In this document: piece after piece, positions 33,140-46,075 of the stretch
How the letters are laid out: every line of letters begins with the position of its first letter
Numbering within the stretch: position 1 is the stretch's first letter
Assembly: GCF_041260155.1 (NCBI RefSeq)
Contig: NC_091932.1
Span: forward strand, 3,681,501 to 3,745,500
Direction of reading: 5' to 3'
Origin: Ptychodera flava
Lineage: Eukaryota; Hemichordata; Enteropneusta; Ptychoderidae
Length of the DNA stretch: 64,000 nt
Program-made: the position numbers and the translations under genes
Notes under the pieces: generated by a model
What the model was told of the DNA's origin: nothing
The model's database searches: none
Seen by the model: the letters and a program-made list of their open reading frames with translations, nothing else

Positions 33140-36100
33140 TTTATATCAAGTATCAGAGGTGCTCAATGAAATCTGTTTGCCTTTATTAGGAAAATTTGGT
33201 CAAGTTTGATTTTAATTCTAAATTAACTGTGGTACCGTACTTGTCTGAGTATAAGCCGCTGCTCGTGTATAGGCCCCCATTGATTTCAGAGGATTTTTGA
33301 AAATGCTTTACATCCGTGTATAAGCCCAAACCCGAGTGTAACTCAAATACAGAAAGGTTAGGAGAGTATATTTGGTCATTAAACTTGGTAAAATTACTTT
33401 TAGATAATAAAGAAACTATTAAAAGATGTTAAAACAATGGGAAACTGGAGTTTCCTTGACAGCATCGTAAGGAAAATTACACGTTTTCCAGTACTTTCAT
33501 GATTCTTCAACCCTGCTCATCCCGTCCCCTAAATAGAATAGTCATGTCCCCATTCTTTATTTTCATTCACGACCATGATGTTTTCATCCTCTAAACATGC
33601 AGTTTCTTTTGTTTGAAGCAATTATCCTTTCATTTGTGAAGCTTTTGCCTGGTGACTATTACAATTTTCACTGCTATGTGGTTGTTTTCACAAGATGTAG
33701 CCAGCTTGATACTGGAATATTGAGTTGCCTTTCCGTGTAGGCAAGCATGCGTCACATGACTGTTGATCAGCAGCGTACATGACGTCTTTGTTTCAAGTTT
33801 GGGGTTTTTTCAACACTGAAATTTCACCAAAAGTCACTTCTCTATCCAGAGATTGTGTACGTAATCAATTTCTTTGGGTCTTTAAGTCAATTTTGCAGAA
33901 ATATCAAGTGGTGTTGAAAAAATCATGGATAAATTAGCATAAATTAAGTGTCCATGGCGGAAAGCATGGGGTTAGCCTTTTGGGGAGGTATAACAGGGGT
34001 TTTTATACTGGTACTTGGACAAGTAGTCGGTAGTTAAAATTTCATGTGTTTGCTTGTACTTACCAAGTGCCAGTATCCATCATATTGTATGTGTTTTCAC
34101 TGCCAGTGTCAGAGCACCACTACTTCAATTGAATGCATAGACGATTAACCATTGTGAATATACTGGGAGATGAAATCTGTCTGCCTTTCATCTGCTATGT
34201 AAAACATCACGCCATTTTTGTTGCTTCTGTTTTGATATCAAATGTGAACTCTGACCTGTAGAGACACAAAAAATGAATTTGAAGGAATTGTTATAACTGT
34301 AGGTACATCAGCCATGCTTCTATCACTGGTAGTTGCAGATAATGTACAGTGGGTTTATTATGCTGTGATACAGTTTTCAAGATGAACTTTAAGAAACTTA
34401 TTCTCAGTGAACTGAGTACTCTGAAAACTTTCTCAGATGGCATACAATGATCTATGACTTTTACAGCATAACTTTCATCAAACAATAATATGGAACTGCA
34501 ATGGAATTTATGAGAAAACAGTTAATACATCCAAACCAAGGCAATTTTGTTAAAGTACTATTTAATTATTATAAGCAAATTACACCACTGTGATCATCAG
34601 AAATGCTATGATAGTGGAAATACCGGTATTTTGCTCTATTACTGTCATGTATCTAGCTTTAAGGACATTATCTGGTCCACAGGGTGGCTTGGTTATGTTA
34701 GGTGTGGTATACCGTACTCTCAGTAACCAACTAGTGTGTAAACACCCTTCATTTTTGGATGCGGCAGTTTGCCAACAGCATCAAATTGGCATGGACCAAT
34801 CAGAAGTGATGATGCAACTGGCATAGTTTTGGTGGTTTTGTGACATACCGGTACAAAACCTGCCACTTCCAGCTCTGCTTCTCACAACAGTACCACTGCT
34901 GTGTGAAATCAAGTTTACTGCTTTCTTATGGGAAAAAAAGATAGCTATACATTCTTCAAGTTCAATTGCAAGCCAGGGCTAAGGAGCCTAATTATGAGTT
35001 TGACATGTACAGCAAAGCACTGAGGAGTTGCATAATGTAAAAACCTTGCATTCCTTAAACGTCATTTATAACATGTGATGACATTTATCAATCACATAAT
35101 TTGCATGCCATTACTACTAAATGTTGTTTTAATGGTAGCTAGTCAAGATGTTGTAAAGGAAACAACTGAGATCAGGTTAGATAACCCTCCAGGAAATGAA
35201 TTGAGACAAACAAGCATCATGACTGGAAGTTTGCATTGCCTCATTCTGATTTGTGAAACAATACAATCATTGTATTAAGTTTATCAGTGGATCTTTAGAT
35301 GAATGTTACATTCAATGCTTGGGATAACTTCAAGAGTATGTTTGCTGCTGTAGCTTTTGATAAAGATGATGTTATTTTTTTCTGTTTGTCAAACACAGTT
35401 CTTTACTTGCTTTACTACAGAAATCATGTCCAAATACCTAACATTCCACTTTACAGTGCAGCATGTATGTGTCAGATGTCCAATGTTTTTATTGACAACT
35501 ATATTACCTTATTTATCTGCATAAGTGCCTACACCCAGGAGCATCCATCTCTAACTTTTGATGATGGTTTCAATTCATAGTATTTATGTTTGGGCAAGCT
35601 CCCTAAGTGATTGTTAAGTGTTTGGGTCATTGGTAATAATCAACATCATTTTGTGTAAATCTCATTCATTACACATTTTTGGTTGCATAGGTAGCTAGCT
35701 ATCCTGTAATGTTCATGGTGGTCCCTAAAAAGGTCATTTGTTACATATTTGACATCAAATAAATTAACTAACATATTTTGAACAATGTATCATCCTTCAC
35801 TCTTTTTCAACCTTCTTTTCAATGACAGAATGACAGTGAAACGGTCCATCTTTTAATAAGTCGAGGTTGGATCCAGATAAGCACATCCCCCCTGGTTTAA
35901 AAAGAAAATTACATGCTCTGGACCGAGTGCTTGCATGAATATACATGGTACACAAATTTATTAAATTTAGCTAGACAGAGGGTTTCCTAGTTTGAAGGGA
36001 TTGCAGTCTATCCTGGTGTAAACTGTTGTAGATTACACATGAAGCATGGCCATGTTTACATTGGATAATTACAACTCAACATTGCATATGCAAATCATTA

Positions 36101-36180
36101 ACGATGCGACTCAGGTTCAATGGTCAATTTTAGCAATTTTTTTTTTACTTCAAATTTCGAACCACTGACACGTGGTCTTT
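33140..36180. other. no gene recognised
   Basis: A motif of the form GTATAAGCC is repeated with spacing at 33250-33330 (GAGTATAAGCCGC, GTGTATAGGCC, GTGTATAAGCCC) and may be a transposon end. Several open frames of 60-95 codons at 34.6-35.6 kb lack splice or homology support. Confidence 0.35.
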
Positions 36181-38591
36181 TCTTTTGGGGAAAGGTGTTG
36201 GGTCACATCGTACCGGGAAATTCCTGAAATATTACTAAAATGGCAAACTATCAGCTACACCGCGTGCCATTATTTCCCTTTTGTCTTAACGGTCACGGAT
36301 TACCGACCAAGATATCTAACACGCAGAGATTAGTATACGCTTGGCGGTATAGTGCGCATGCGCTAGCTTCAACGTTATGCTCGCGTTTTGAACACTGCAT
36401 GTATCGGTAAGCGGGCAAGCACGTACCGTCGAAAAAGCAAGCGAGGTCCACAAAAGCGGACCTGAAAAAGACGGCAACGTGCGCAAGGTCGATTTAAATG
36501 TAAAACAGTCCGACTTTGGCTCATACTCCCTGCAGTAACGATCAAGAATGCAGTGAAGAGTCAGATTTGGCCGAGGACGCAGACGATAACGGAGACGTGC
36601 TCAGTTCAACAACTATGAAAGTATTTGACACGCTGCTTTTCGAACATATTAGGCTATGCTGATTACATACCCGAGTCCAAAAATTAGCCTGAGCGAGATG
36701 AAACTTCTGTTAGTTGCGATAATTTTATCACTCTTGCTGTACATGCTTGGTGTTAGTATCGTGTTCTTTTATATTTTTAAACTCGAGTTTCATCTTTCTA
36801 TCGCGCAGCCTTTTCATGTCTGCTGAGAAACCTTGAGCAACACCGTACCGACATCACGCGACATTTATATCAAGGAGTTTCCCAAGCGAGTGCAGGCGTT
36901 CATACACACATAATGCAGATTCACAAGAGCAAGTTCGCCGATCTGCTAATTTTTCGAAACGAAATGCAAATATTTTTTTTTTATTTCATGCCTTTCCTTT
37001 CTTTAAATATGCCCAAAAGTTCAATTACTTCACGCGTGAATTTGGAGGGTTCACAAAGATTCTTGTGTGCGTGTTTTCTAAACTTATCAATTAGGCTACC
37101 CGCAGACTCCACAGCTGCTAGCTGGACCTCAACACTGAACGTAAAACAAACCCGGCTCAACTTCTAGAAGTGCTGAAACTAGCAATTTTTGCTATATGAG
37201 GTCAGTCATCAAAAGTTTGACTAAAAGTAAAAATCTCCGAAATAATTATGTGTGCGCTGGTATTGCGCAAGTCGAGTGACTCCACTGTAGACTAGTCGAT
37301 ACTCTGTCTCTCGGAACACGCTGTCGATGACAGCCTGCACTGTTCTACGCTACGGCGTGATTATTATTAGTTTGATAAAATCGGTACAAGAACACATATA
37401 AATAAAGTTTGAAAAAATAACACGAGTCAATCTCTCCCGTCGTAACAAAGGGCGACAAGTTTGCAGTGCGGTGCAAAAGCTAAGAAAATACAACAGACAT
37501 TTTATGTTGTCAAGAGTTACATGTGTTCGTCTCATCTTGAGGTAGGAAAACTAGCAAGTGACGTCCCGTTCGCACAGTGTCGGCGCTAACATGAACTTGA
37601 CAATCATTTTTCACAAAAACAGGCATAAATTGCCGATCGCGAGACAGGAAGTAGACAACTTGAGTCAAGAACAAGTGAATGCCCGACGCGATCGCGCGAC
37701 GACAGCACACAGGTCTCGATCAGATAGACTTTTTTACACAAGTTTCGACGTCTTCGTCTTACTGTGAACTCTGGTAACCAGATGTAACCGTGAGACAACA
37801 GTATACAGTTAATATGCTAGTTAAACGTTCCAAAATGGATTAAATCGCTAATTACCCCTCTGTGTTTGTTGTGTAAATACCACCCACTGCTGGCACTAAG
37901 CATTTGCCAGTTCAGTGTATAATTTCTTTCTATTTTCACACGATCTGCAATCCTAAACATATTCAAAATTCCCAAAACTGACTCTAAATATTTCAACTTA
38001 GTCCTGGTGTAAGAAAATTCGCAGAAAATAGTGCGCGAGTCGGACTTCTTGGTCACAATGTGTGACGCATAGGTCGTTTACACAAATCGTCGATTTTCTC
38101 AGTTCCGTTTTTGGCAGTGCGTACATTATTCAAATAAGTATAAGTCGGCGGCGCCTGGACAGACTAGCCTGATTTTTCACCTGTGGACAGTGAATGAATA
38201 TATCTGAAAGACCGTGTCTCAGATTTCCGATAAAGGGCCTGGAAGTGAAGATATCCTGACAAACGTGAACAAAGGCCGATAATTTATGCAAAAAAGTCAA
38301 GTTGATACTTTGAAGGCGCATTGTGCCAAACAAAAGCGAATTTCAAAAATCCGGGACAACGGTTTTTTTGGCCAGTCAAACCCCACAGTACGCGTTATCT
38401 TCGAATGACGATTGTTGGTACTATGAGTACCCATTTCGAACATTATGACTCGATCTTTTACAACATTTGTTTTCCGTGTTTGTTTGTTCACAATAACATA
38501 TCAATTATTAATGAATATTTATATTTCCGTCTGATTATAAAAATAGTATTTTCAAGATTAAGTGCTTTGCCACTGTTCTTTATATAAAACA
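36181..38591. other. CpG-richer stretch, possible promoter region, no gene assigned
   Basis: CG dinucleotides are clearly more frequent here (for example 36280-36620 and 37260-37780) than in the AT-rich flanks. Unmethylated promoter DNA or a young unrecognised transposon would both explain this. No exon could be supported. Confidence 0.35.
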
Positions 38592-39211
38592 CCAAGGGTG
38601 GACACAAACCGGACACCTGAAAGAAAACTGCTCTGTACGTCAATCATTTCAAATGGAAACTGTCATTGGACAGGTGGCGCGTGGTTCATCGGAACGCGTA
38701 CGGTCTGTACGTTACCATGTACGACTCGCGCTCGAACCTTAGTAAAAATCACTGAAATATGAAAAAATGACCCAAAAGATATTCCACACTTCACATATTG
38801 TTAGACAGGCACTAGGTTTAATTAGTTGTACGCATATGTCTTACTTTAATGCCATGAAACAGTCGAAAACTGTGCGAGATCCATACTTCCGGGTTGAAAC
38901 ACTGCAACGTCGTTTGCAATGTTTGTATTTGCACATACTTACGTCATAGGAAAGCCGGCACTTCATAGCCAATCAGCACTCGAGAAATCCATTGTGACAT
39001 CGCGACCTGTAATTTGCATACAGAGCAGTTTTCCCTTCGTTCAAGCAGCGAAATTACACTCCGTTTCAAATGACAAACGCACTATTTGGTAATGTTACCG
39101 GAAAAATTATTTATTTGACGTAAGAAATGGCCATAACTATTGGTTTTGTTGGCATATAACCCGTTACAATGTAGATTTTCCCAAACGGTCTAGTTCGGTG
39201 TCCACCCTTGG
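38592..39211. mobile_element. candidate TIR element, 620 bp
   Basis: CCAAGGGTGGACAC at 38592 is inverted as GTGTCCACCCTTGG at 39198-39211. The interior is CpG-rich and codes for nothing recognisable. No target duplication was found, so the ends may be off by a few bases. Confidence 0.55.
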
Positions 39212-40486
39212 ATTTCTTATCAGTAAGAGTGTGTGTACAACTATTCATAGTACCCAAATTCGCAAGAGGTTGCAGCGTGCGCATGACACAGCTGGGAAAA
39301 TAACGCGTCCCTGTGGGCTATACCCACCGTCGATTGCCTTAAACAGATCACCAAGGCCGATTGGAGATTTGTACTTACACTTTTTGAGTAAAAAAAACTA
39401 AAAAAACGTGGTTTTTGAGTAAAACAGCTGTACCCTATGGCCACTGTTTTGAAAAACTAACAAATTTTCTGAACTCTTCGGTGACCGAGCAGATAAAAAA
39501 AGTACCACATGTCGGTGTGTGACCACTTCTTCTTTTGTGGCAATGAGGATTGAAAATAAGAGACAATGAACCTGAGTCGCTACATTAAATTAAACACTTC
39601 TATGAACAGAACATTTATCAGAGAGAGACAATCATGATCCAAACTTCCAAAAACATTATAGCTGGCAAAAATGGTTTGTTGAAATTCAGAACTCATGACA
39701 AGTTCTTGAATGATAAACATTTCAAAACAAAATCTCCACTGATATTTAGTACCATGCATACACACAATTTGTGCACACATGGTAATCAAAATACGACTGA
39801 CACCTTTCCCTTTAAACACTACAGGTTTGATTTGTCCTGCCCATGTTAAAATTTCCATAACCCTTGAAAAACAAATCTCACCTGACATGAACTGGTGCAA
39901 TTAATGTATCATATTCATGCCTACTATGGACAGTGTTTCCAAACTTTGTACCCTTTTCCGTGTCACTCTTGATGTAAAAGGCAGGCCATCGGTGGAGATG
40001 TTGTATGCTGTACTAATGGTTCTATGGGATTGTTGATGGCTTCAGCCTCTGACGTGTCAACTTTCACTGCAACCACTGAAAAACCAGCAAGGAATACATT
40101 ACTGGACTCACTATTGATTTCAAAGTCATGCAATCTAACAAGCATATGAGATAACGTTTAAAATGTAAAAAAGGAAAGAGTAGCAAAACGGTGACAGAAC
40201 GCTCAATTTCAGGTTGTGTTCATGAAGAAGTACTGTGTAAGGGATCTCACCACTTTCTATTCTTACACATGGGGACAACTTTGCATAGTATATTGTAGTT
40301 GTATTTCTGGGATGTGTCTGATATTGTGTTCAGCAGAAACCATGGGAGACCAATGTGTCAGATTGTAGGGGAAAGAAGTCACAGGGTTCTATTGAGACAT
40401 CAAAAGCCCTACCACATGATATAACTTTTCAATCCATAAAATAAATTTTCAAAGTCTCACTTTCACTGTCACTGTTTTATGCTCTA
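39212..40486 (-). other. candidate laminin G-like exons, weak
   Basis: On the minus strand a short segment ending before GTGAGT (about 40118-40140) reads LHDFEIN, like the last strand of a laminin G domain. After TTTTTCAG at 40077 an exon reads VAVKVDTSEAEAINNPIEPL and joins it in phase. The open frame stops near 39963. Without a search these are only suggestive. Confidence 0.3.
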
Positions 40487-40623
40487 GGATAAATCCCGAG
40501 TACGAGGGCTCTTCTGGTATATAAAGCCCAACCCAACGATAAAATGTCGAGGCCGCAGGCCGAGACATTATCGTAGGGTTGGACTTTATATACCAAAAGA
40601 GCCCGAGTACGAGGGTTTTATCC
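40487..40623. mobile_element. 137 bp fold-back element
   Basis: GGATAAATCCCGAGTACGAG is inverted at the right (CCCGAGTACGAGGGTTTTATCC, whose arm ends at 40623), with CTGGTATATAAAGCCCAACC / GTTGGACTTTATATACCA inside and a central GGCCGCAGGCC loop. The stem pairs over nearly its whole length. Confidence 0.8.
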
Positions 40624-40975
40624 GACTTAAAAACTATCGCCCCTAACTGATATATTTTCGTTTTCAATGTGTTTACGTCAACCGTCCCCTTTGTCTATGT
40701 ATTATAACATGTTTAGGATATGATTAAAACTTTTATTTGTGAAATACCCTTCCAATGTAATGGAACATCCTATAAATGCCCTAGGGCACATTAGTTTATG
40801 TTTGTACCACAAGGATTTTGTGTTGCAGCTGGTTTCCGCTTTGTTACCAAATTTGAATATTAGGGAAAAACATACCAGATGTCTACAGAATATGACATGT
40901 TCACTTTTTATTGGAGATTACTTTACTACAGTGCTGTCATTCGTTCTGGAATTTGTGACAAGGCGTTTACGAGTA

Positions 40976-42310
40976 ACAAGTCATTGACAATGACATAGTC
41001 CCCACTTGAAATAGGAGTATTAGTCTTGATGGGGCAGGGAAATGTGGTCTTTAAGAAGTATCACTGGAGTGTATATGTTAAGATCTATGGGCACATAGGT
41101 CTATGTTGTTTTTCCCAATTTGAAACACATGAGGCATGTCTAAGTTATGGTTCTAAATCGGGAAAATAGATCAGACCTCTAGCTGTATTGGCCAGCCAAG
41201 AAATACATATGTGGATAATAAATGATGTCCAAGATGTGACATCTTAAGGTCTAATATCCTATCAAAATTGGAGGGTATAGAACTTGTGGTTACTGAGTTA
41301 TGCATATATGTATAATCAAGGTAAAAAGTCATCGAGGTCACGTGACATTTTGAAAAAAAAATATATTGCTAATTAATCCCTATATGCCAAAAATCAGACA
41401 TCTAGCTCGATTCGCTTGCCCAGAATTAGATATGTGCATAATCAATGAGGTAAAGTGTGTGTTGTCATAAGGTCGCCCATCCTACTAAATATAAAGGACA
41501 TAGCACTTGTGGTTACTTATTTATTGACAAAACGTATAATTTAGGTAAAAGGTCATAGAGGTCACATGACATTTGATCAAAAAATTTTTATTTTATAGTT
41601 ATCCCTATATACGAAAAATCAGACATCCAGCTCTATTGGCTTGCTCAGAATTAGATATGTGCATAATTAATGAGGTACAGTATGTGGAATCATAAGGTCT
41701 TCCATCATACCAAATATGAAGGGTGTACCACTTGTGGTTACTGAGTTATGGACTAATATGTGTTATTTCACGTCAAAGGTCATTGAGGTCACGTGACATC
41801 TTGTCAAAAAAATTGTATTGCTAAGTTATCCCTATATACCAAAAATCAGACCTCTAGCTCTATTGGCTTGCTCAAAATTAGATATGCGTATAATTAATGA
41901 GGTACAATATGTAGTGTCATAAGGTGTCCCATCATACCATACATGAAGGGTGTAGCACTTGTTGGTTACTGAGTTATGGACAAATATGTATATTTGAGGT
42001 CAAGGTCACACGAGGTCACGTGTCATTTTGTCAAAATATCTGAGATATCATCGTGAATGGAGGGACATGACCCAATCTATAAGCCCCCTGGACTTCATCC
42101 GTGGGGCTAAAAACTGTGTCACCGCATCCTTTTTGCTATATGAATACGATGAGAAACTAAATTTTTATTTTACTTGGCCTTATACATTGGGTTCTATGCA
42201 GAGCTGCCTTAAACATGGGAGTCTATGGACTGCCTTATACATGGGAGTCTATGGACGCCTTATACATGGGAGTCTAGGGACTGCCTTATACATGAGAGTC
42301 CAAGAAGTGA
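40976..42310 (+). mobile_element. tandem-core repeat element with 3' hairpin (copy 2)
   Basis: Same 5' end as at 13179 and the same ~230 bp core, here in about four units without insertions. It ends with ATGGAGGGACATGACCC, the hairpin (CCCCCTGGACTTC / ATCCGTGGGGCT) near 42085-42112 and a minisatellite with about five units. The GGAC microsatellite is nearly lost in this copy. Confidence 0.65.
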
Positions 42311-43300
42311 TCTCAGTGTGTATGAGGCTAGGAGAAATGTGGATAGGCTTACACATGTGTATTGATGCTAATACTTTTGTGTCCCATTCATTCTGATATG
42401 TATAATCAAAGATTTCACAGTGGCGGCTGGCAGAAAAGGCAAAAAAACAAATTAACATGTATTGTTTCGTGTCATCTGAAAACATGCGCATCATGACTAT
42501 TCTAAAATTAAAGTTTGTTAAAAAAATTTGAAATATGAATGCTCTGTCAATTTTGAAAAATACTGCTGACAAAATGTGAATTTTGACTTCCACAGGTTTA
42601 TCTGCATTTCAATATGAACATTGGATTGTGAATGGAATGAGCAGAATAACATGTGAATTCATGTTTTGGATAAGGTGTTTTGTTCAAGAAATGTTTTAAA
42701 TATTCCTCAGCATTGTTGCTTTCAGTGGCAGCTACTTGGTCTTATGACAACCAAATTAGAAAAAAGAGAAAATTAAAAACAAGTTGGCTTTCACCAATTT
42801 TAATTCCTAATGTTTAAAACTTTCACCGTGAGTCTGCAAATATTCAGCATCATCAAATGAAAATGTATGCTGAACGTGTGCATGTACATGTACATCTCAA
42901 TTTCCAGAAATATCTGGATATCTGCAAATGAGATGTACCATTAAACTTCAAGATATATATCACTTTGCCAATTATCTGCTCCTCTGATTTTCTGTTCACC
43001 ATTTCTAACTGACATCTTTGCTTGTCTTTGTGTGCATCATATGTATCAGTGAGACATAACGAAAAAAGTATTCATATTTAGTAATTAACTTTTCTTCAGA
43101 AATTACAACCAGATATGTTTATTGCTACCCTTTCCAAATGTGTGCCACTTGCAGTCCCTGCAAATCATTCTTTTTATAGTCACATAACCCTGAAATGATT
43201 TGTTATATCATCGATTAATGTCCACTAGGCCCTACAGTTCCTGCAACTTGTTAGACTAGATATGTCTATAATGTACCGTATATGCATGCATGTATATATT
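42311..43300. other. no gene recognised
   Basis: AT-rich sequence; no supported exon or repeat. Confidence 0.35.
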
Positions 43301-43301
43301 A

Positions 43302-43390
43302 GGGGGGGGGGGGGCCATGGAAAAAAAACAGGAAAGATGAGGGGGGGCCATAGATTTTTTCTATAATTTACTAGGGGGGGCCATGGAAAA
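43302..43390. repeat. G-run repeats with GGGGGGGCCAT
   Basis: Three copies of a G run followed by CCATGGAAAAAAA or CCATAGATTTTTT. On the plus strand the runs could form G-quadruplexes or hairpins with the CC dinucleotides. The run of 14 G is also a place where sequencing length is uncertain. Confidence 0.7.
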
Positions 43391-43833
43391 AAATCACCGA
43401 GAAAATAGAAAATCCTCCACCCTCCCCCTGGAAGTAATTCTGAATCGCCCCTTAGCAAACGACATGACTCCCGAGTTTCGCATCGTAAACTTCGCGTTGT
43501 CTGAAGTCTTTTCTCTAAACGCGTTGGCCGTGAGTGCTCACGGTTTACGTAGTCTGATCCAAGATGATCGATGAAGTTTCAAGTGCCTCGATACCGTAGT
43601 CACGGAGTTCATTGTCAATCTCTGGGTATTTACTTGCATTTATGACTTTGTCAAGACACAATAGGATATTAGTACATGTAGTACAGTTGGCAGGAAATCG
43701 CTCCTCCGTTCGCTGTATCAAATGTTCGGCGCGATGAAGCGTCGACGCGAGTTTGCACAGGCAAAGCGGATGACGCAGCTCTCATTAGCATATATCAGGT
43801 CGTGTGGTTGGCTTCGATTTCTTCTCTGAACTC

Positions 43834-44079
43834 GCGTTCATGATTCCTTTACATCTAACACTGTCCGTAATTCTGCGATGGTCGACTGTATCATTGGTTG
43901 TATTATCGAAAGGTTGCGTTCATGATTCCTTTACATCTAACACTGTCCGTAATTCTGCGATGGTCGACTGTATCATTGGTTGTATTATCGAAAGGTTGCG
44001 TTCATGATTCCTTTACATCTAACACTGTCCGTAATTCTGCGATGGTCGACTGTATCATTGGTTGTATTATCGAAAGGTT
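43834..44079. repeat. three tandem copies of an 82 bp unit
   Basis: Units start GCGTTCATGATTCC at 43834, 43916 and 43998 and are practically identical. The unit contains TGGTCGACTGTATCATTGGT. Because 82 is not a multiple of three, overlapping open frames repeat in shifted registers; they are not evidence of a gene. Confidence 0.9.
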
Positions 44080-45690
44080 TGCATCCTGACTATGAAAGAC
44101 AAAATTACATTGGTCAATGATCGGCATCATCAACATGCATGTCATGGCTATACGAACGAATATTGTTTGCTTCAGCAAGCCGTCTGCAACGTTGTTATTT
44201 GCGGCATTCATCACCAAACTCCAAAAACAGCGCGGGCCTTCGCACCGTTACGCTCCACCAAGGGATAGCCATCGGGCAGAGCATGGCTCCTTCAGACTTT
44301 GAAAGTCGACGTTCTTTCTCGAGTATTTTATTTCGATCCCGTACTAGCCGTTCTTTCAACTTCCGAGTAGCGAAAAAAGTTGAATATTAATGACGGTTTT
44401 TCGGTACTGCATTACTTTGCGGACGGCATCACTCGTGGCCAATGCAGTCGACGTCGAACGCCGCCTTCATTTTTTCGTCCCGTCATGACTTTGTCAAACA
44501 GCCACATTTCACAGCACGTGTTCACTGTGACGCGTGATCGACGGATTAGTATATCGGTTCTTGCTGCTGACACAATATTGTTACATTTTATCAGAAGCTG
44601 GTCGCGTAGTTTAGAGTGATTCAGTCTTATTCAAAATACACGGAGAACAGAAGGTGCCTATCAGTGCCCCTTTTGAAGCGGGCTTTTGTATATTTTTGCA
44701 AGATAAAGCAGCCAATTTAGTAACGTATGCCGTACGCAATGACCGGCTCAATATGCATTCAAAATTATTTCGTTGCGTGTAATTACGCAAGTACGCAAAA
44801 TTTTCCGCAAACGGAAACTGCATCGAGTAGTACATGACACGTATGCTGACAAATCACGGGATGAAATACTGGTAAATATCTCTGCATGTGTACTGATCCA
44901 ATTTCATCAAACAATCACAAATTTCAATCAATCAAAACCAACAGTCATTGACATGTCAAGCACGCTGTTTCTCACGCAGAGTCAGCCTAAAACGTTCCCA
45001 TCCACGGCACACTACGTGCCTACTACGGGCAGGAGACATACCAAACCAGACAATTAAACTTGAACGAAACTCCTGCTGCTACCACCATGAAATGACTCAC
45101 AATTCGTAAAGGAATATCGGGAAAAGGCGATTACATTACAAAAAATAGTGCACTCTAGAAAATAAATCATACCGATAAAATCTTCGTATGAGCAAACTTG
45201 GTCTCGTTTATACCTCCATGTGAAAACAATGCCATGGATTTGTTTCCGAGTCGAGTATGCATTAAACGTCAAATTGATTGTTTTGTTTGCTCGTTTCTTT
45301 TTTTTTGCACGTTAACAAATGAATTAGATCAGGAAATTTGAAGACGACATAACACTAAACGAAATGGTTTTCGGAACATGTAGTTACACTCTAGAGGTAG
45401 CTACCTCCATGCACTCACCCATCACACGCGTTTGTGGAGGGACCGTGGTTGGGCACAATCAATAGTAGGGCGACATAAAGCTGATCAGCTGTGAGGCATG
45501 TGATCACCAGCGATTCAAATCGTCTGAACATACCATTATTTTACGGGAGCCCGCATAAACAACCGTAGTGCTTGTCAACGATGACGTTTAAAACTGACGA
45601 GATGACATTTTTTGCAAATTACTAAAGCTTTCTGTGGCTCTCGTTCATCACGACAGACAACGCTTGACGCCTAAAACTCCTAAAACTGAC
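44080..45690. other. CpG-richer sequence, no gene assigned
   Basis: Several overlapping open frames of 60-95 codons exist on both strands but none looks like a known protein or has convincing splice sites. A motif TTTGTGGAGGGACCGTGG at 45430 recurs in part at 23.9 and 31.0 kb. Confidence 0.35.
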
Positions 45691-45959
45691 CAACCGAAAC
45701 CGTCACCAGTCCTGCGAAATACCTTTTGGAATCGACTACAACCTTTGCTAGCGTCTCCCCCATAAATAATCGTACAGTCCGGTGATTTACGTCATCAGTG
45801 TATTTACATGATCCAAACATTGGCTTCAGATTCGGATTCAGAGAAAAAAAGTCTGAATAAAAGACATCAAGAGTAATTTTGGTGACTAAATTGAATTATT
45901 TTGAGATAATAAGGACTGTGCATCAAGAGACCATATGGTACTACATTTATGCCCAGTTA

Positions 45960-46075
45960 CAAAACGATCGCTTCACAGATGCCACAGAAATCGTTGATGA
46001 CAGGTGCACGGACGGAAGGACGCCGGACGGACATGACCTAACCCATTGAGTCCCCGCTTGCGGGGACTTAAAAAA
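45960..46075 (+). mobile_element. 3' end of a related tandem-core element (GGAC microsatellite and hairpin)
   Basis: AGATGCCACAGAAATCGTTG leads to CACGGACGGAAGGACGCCGG, GACATGACC and a perfect hairpin GTCCCCGCTTGCGGGGAC followed by TTAAAA. The same order ends the elements at 4.2, 16.4, 42.1 and 61.2 kb, but the body upstream is different. The 5' boundary was not found. Confidence 0.55.

Noticed and set aside
43804-44390. Overlapping frames in the 82 bp repeat region
   Set aside because: Each is produced by the same repeat read in a shifted register.
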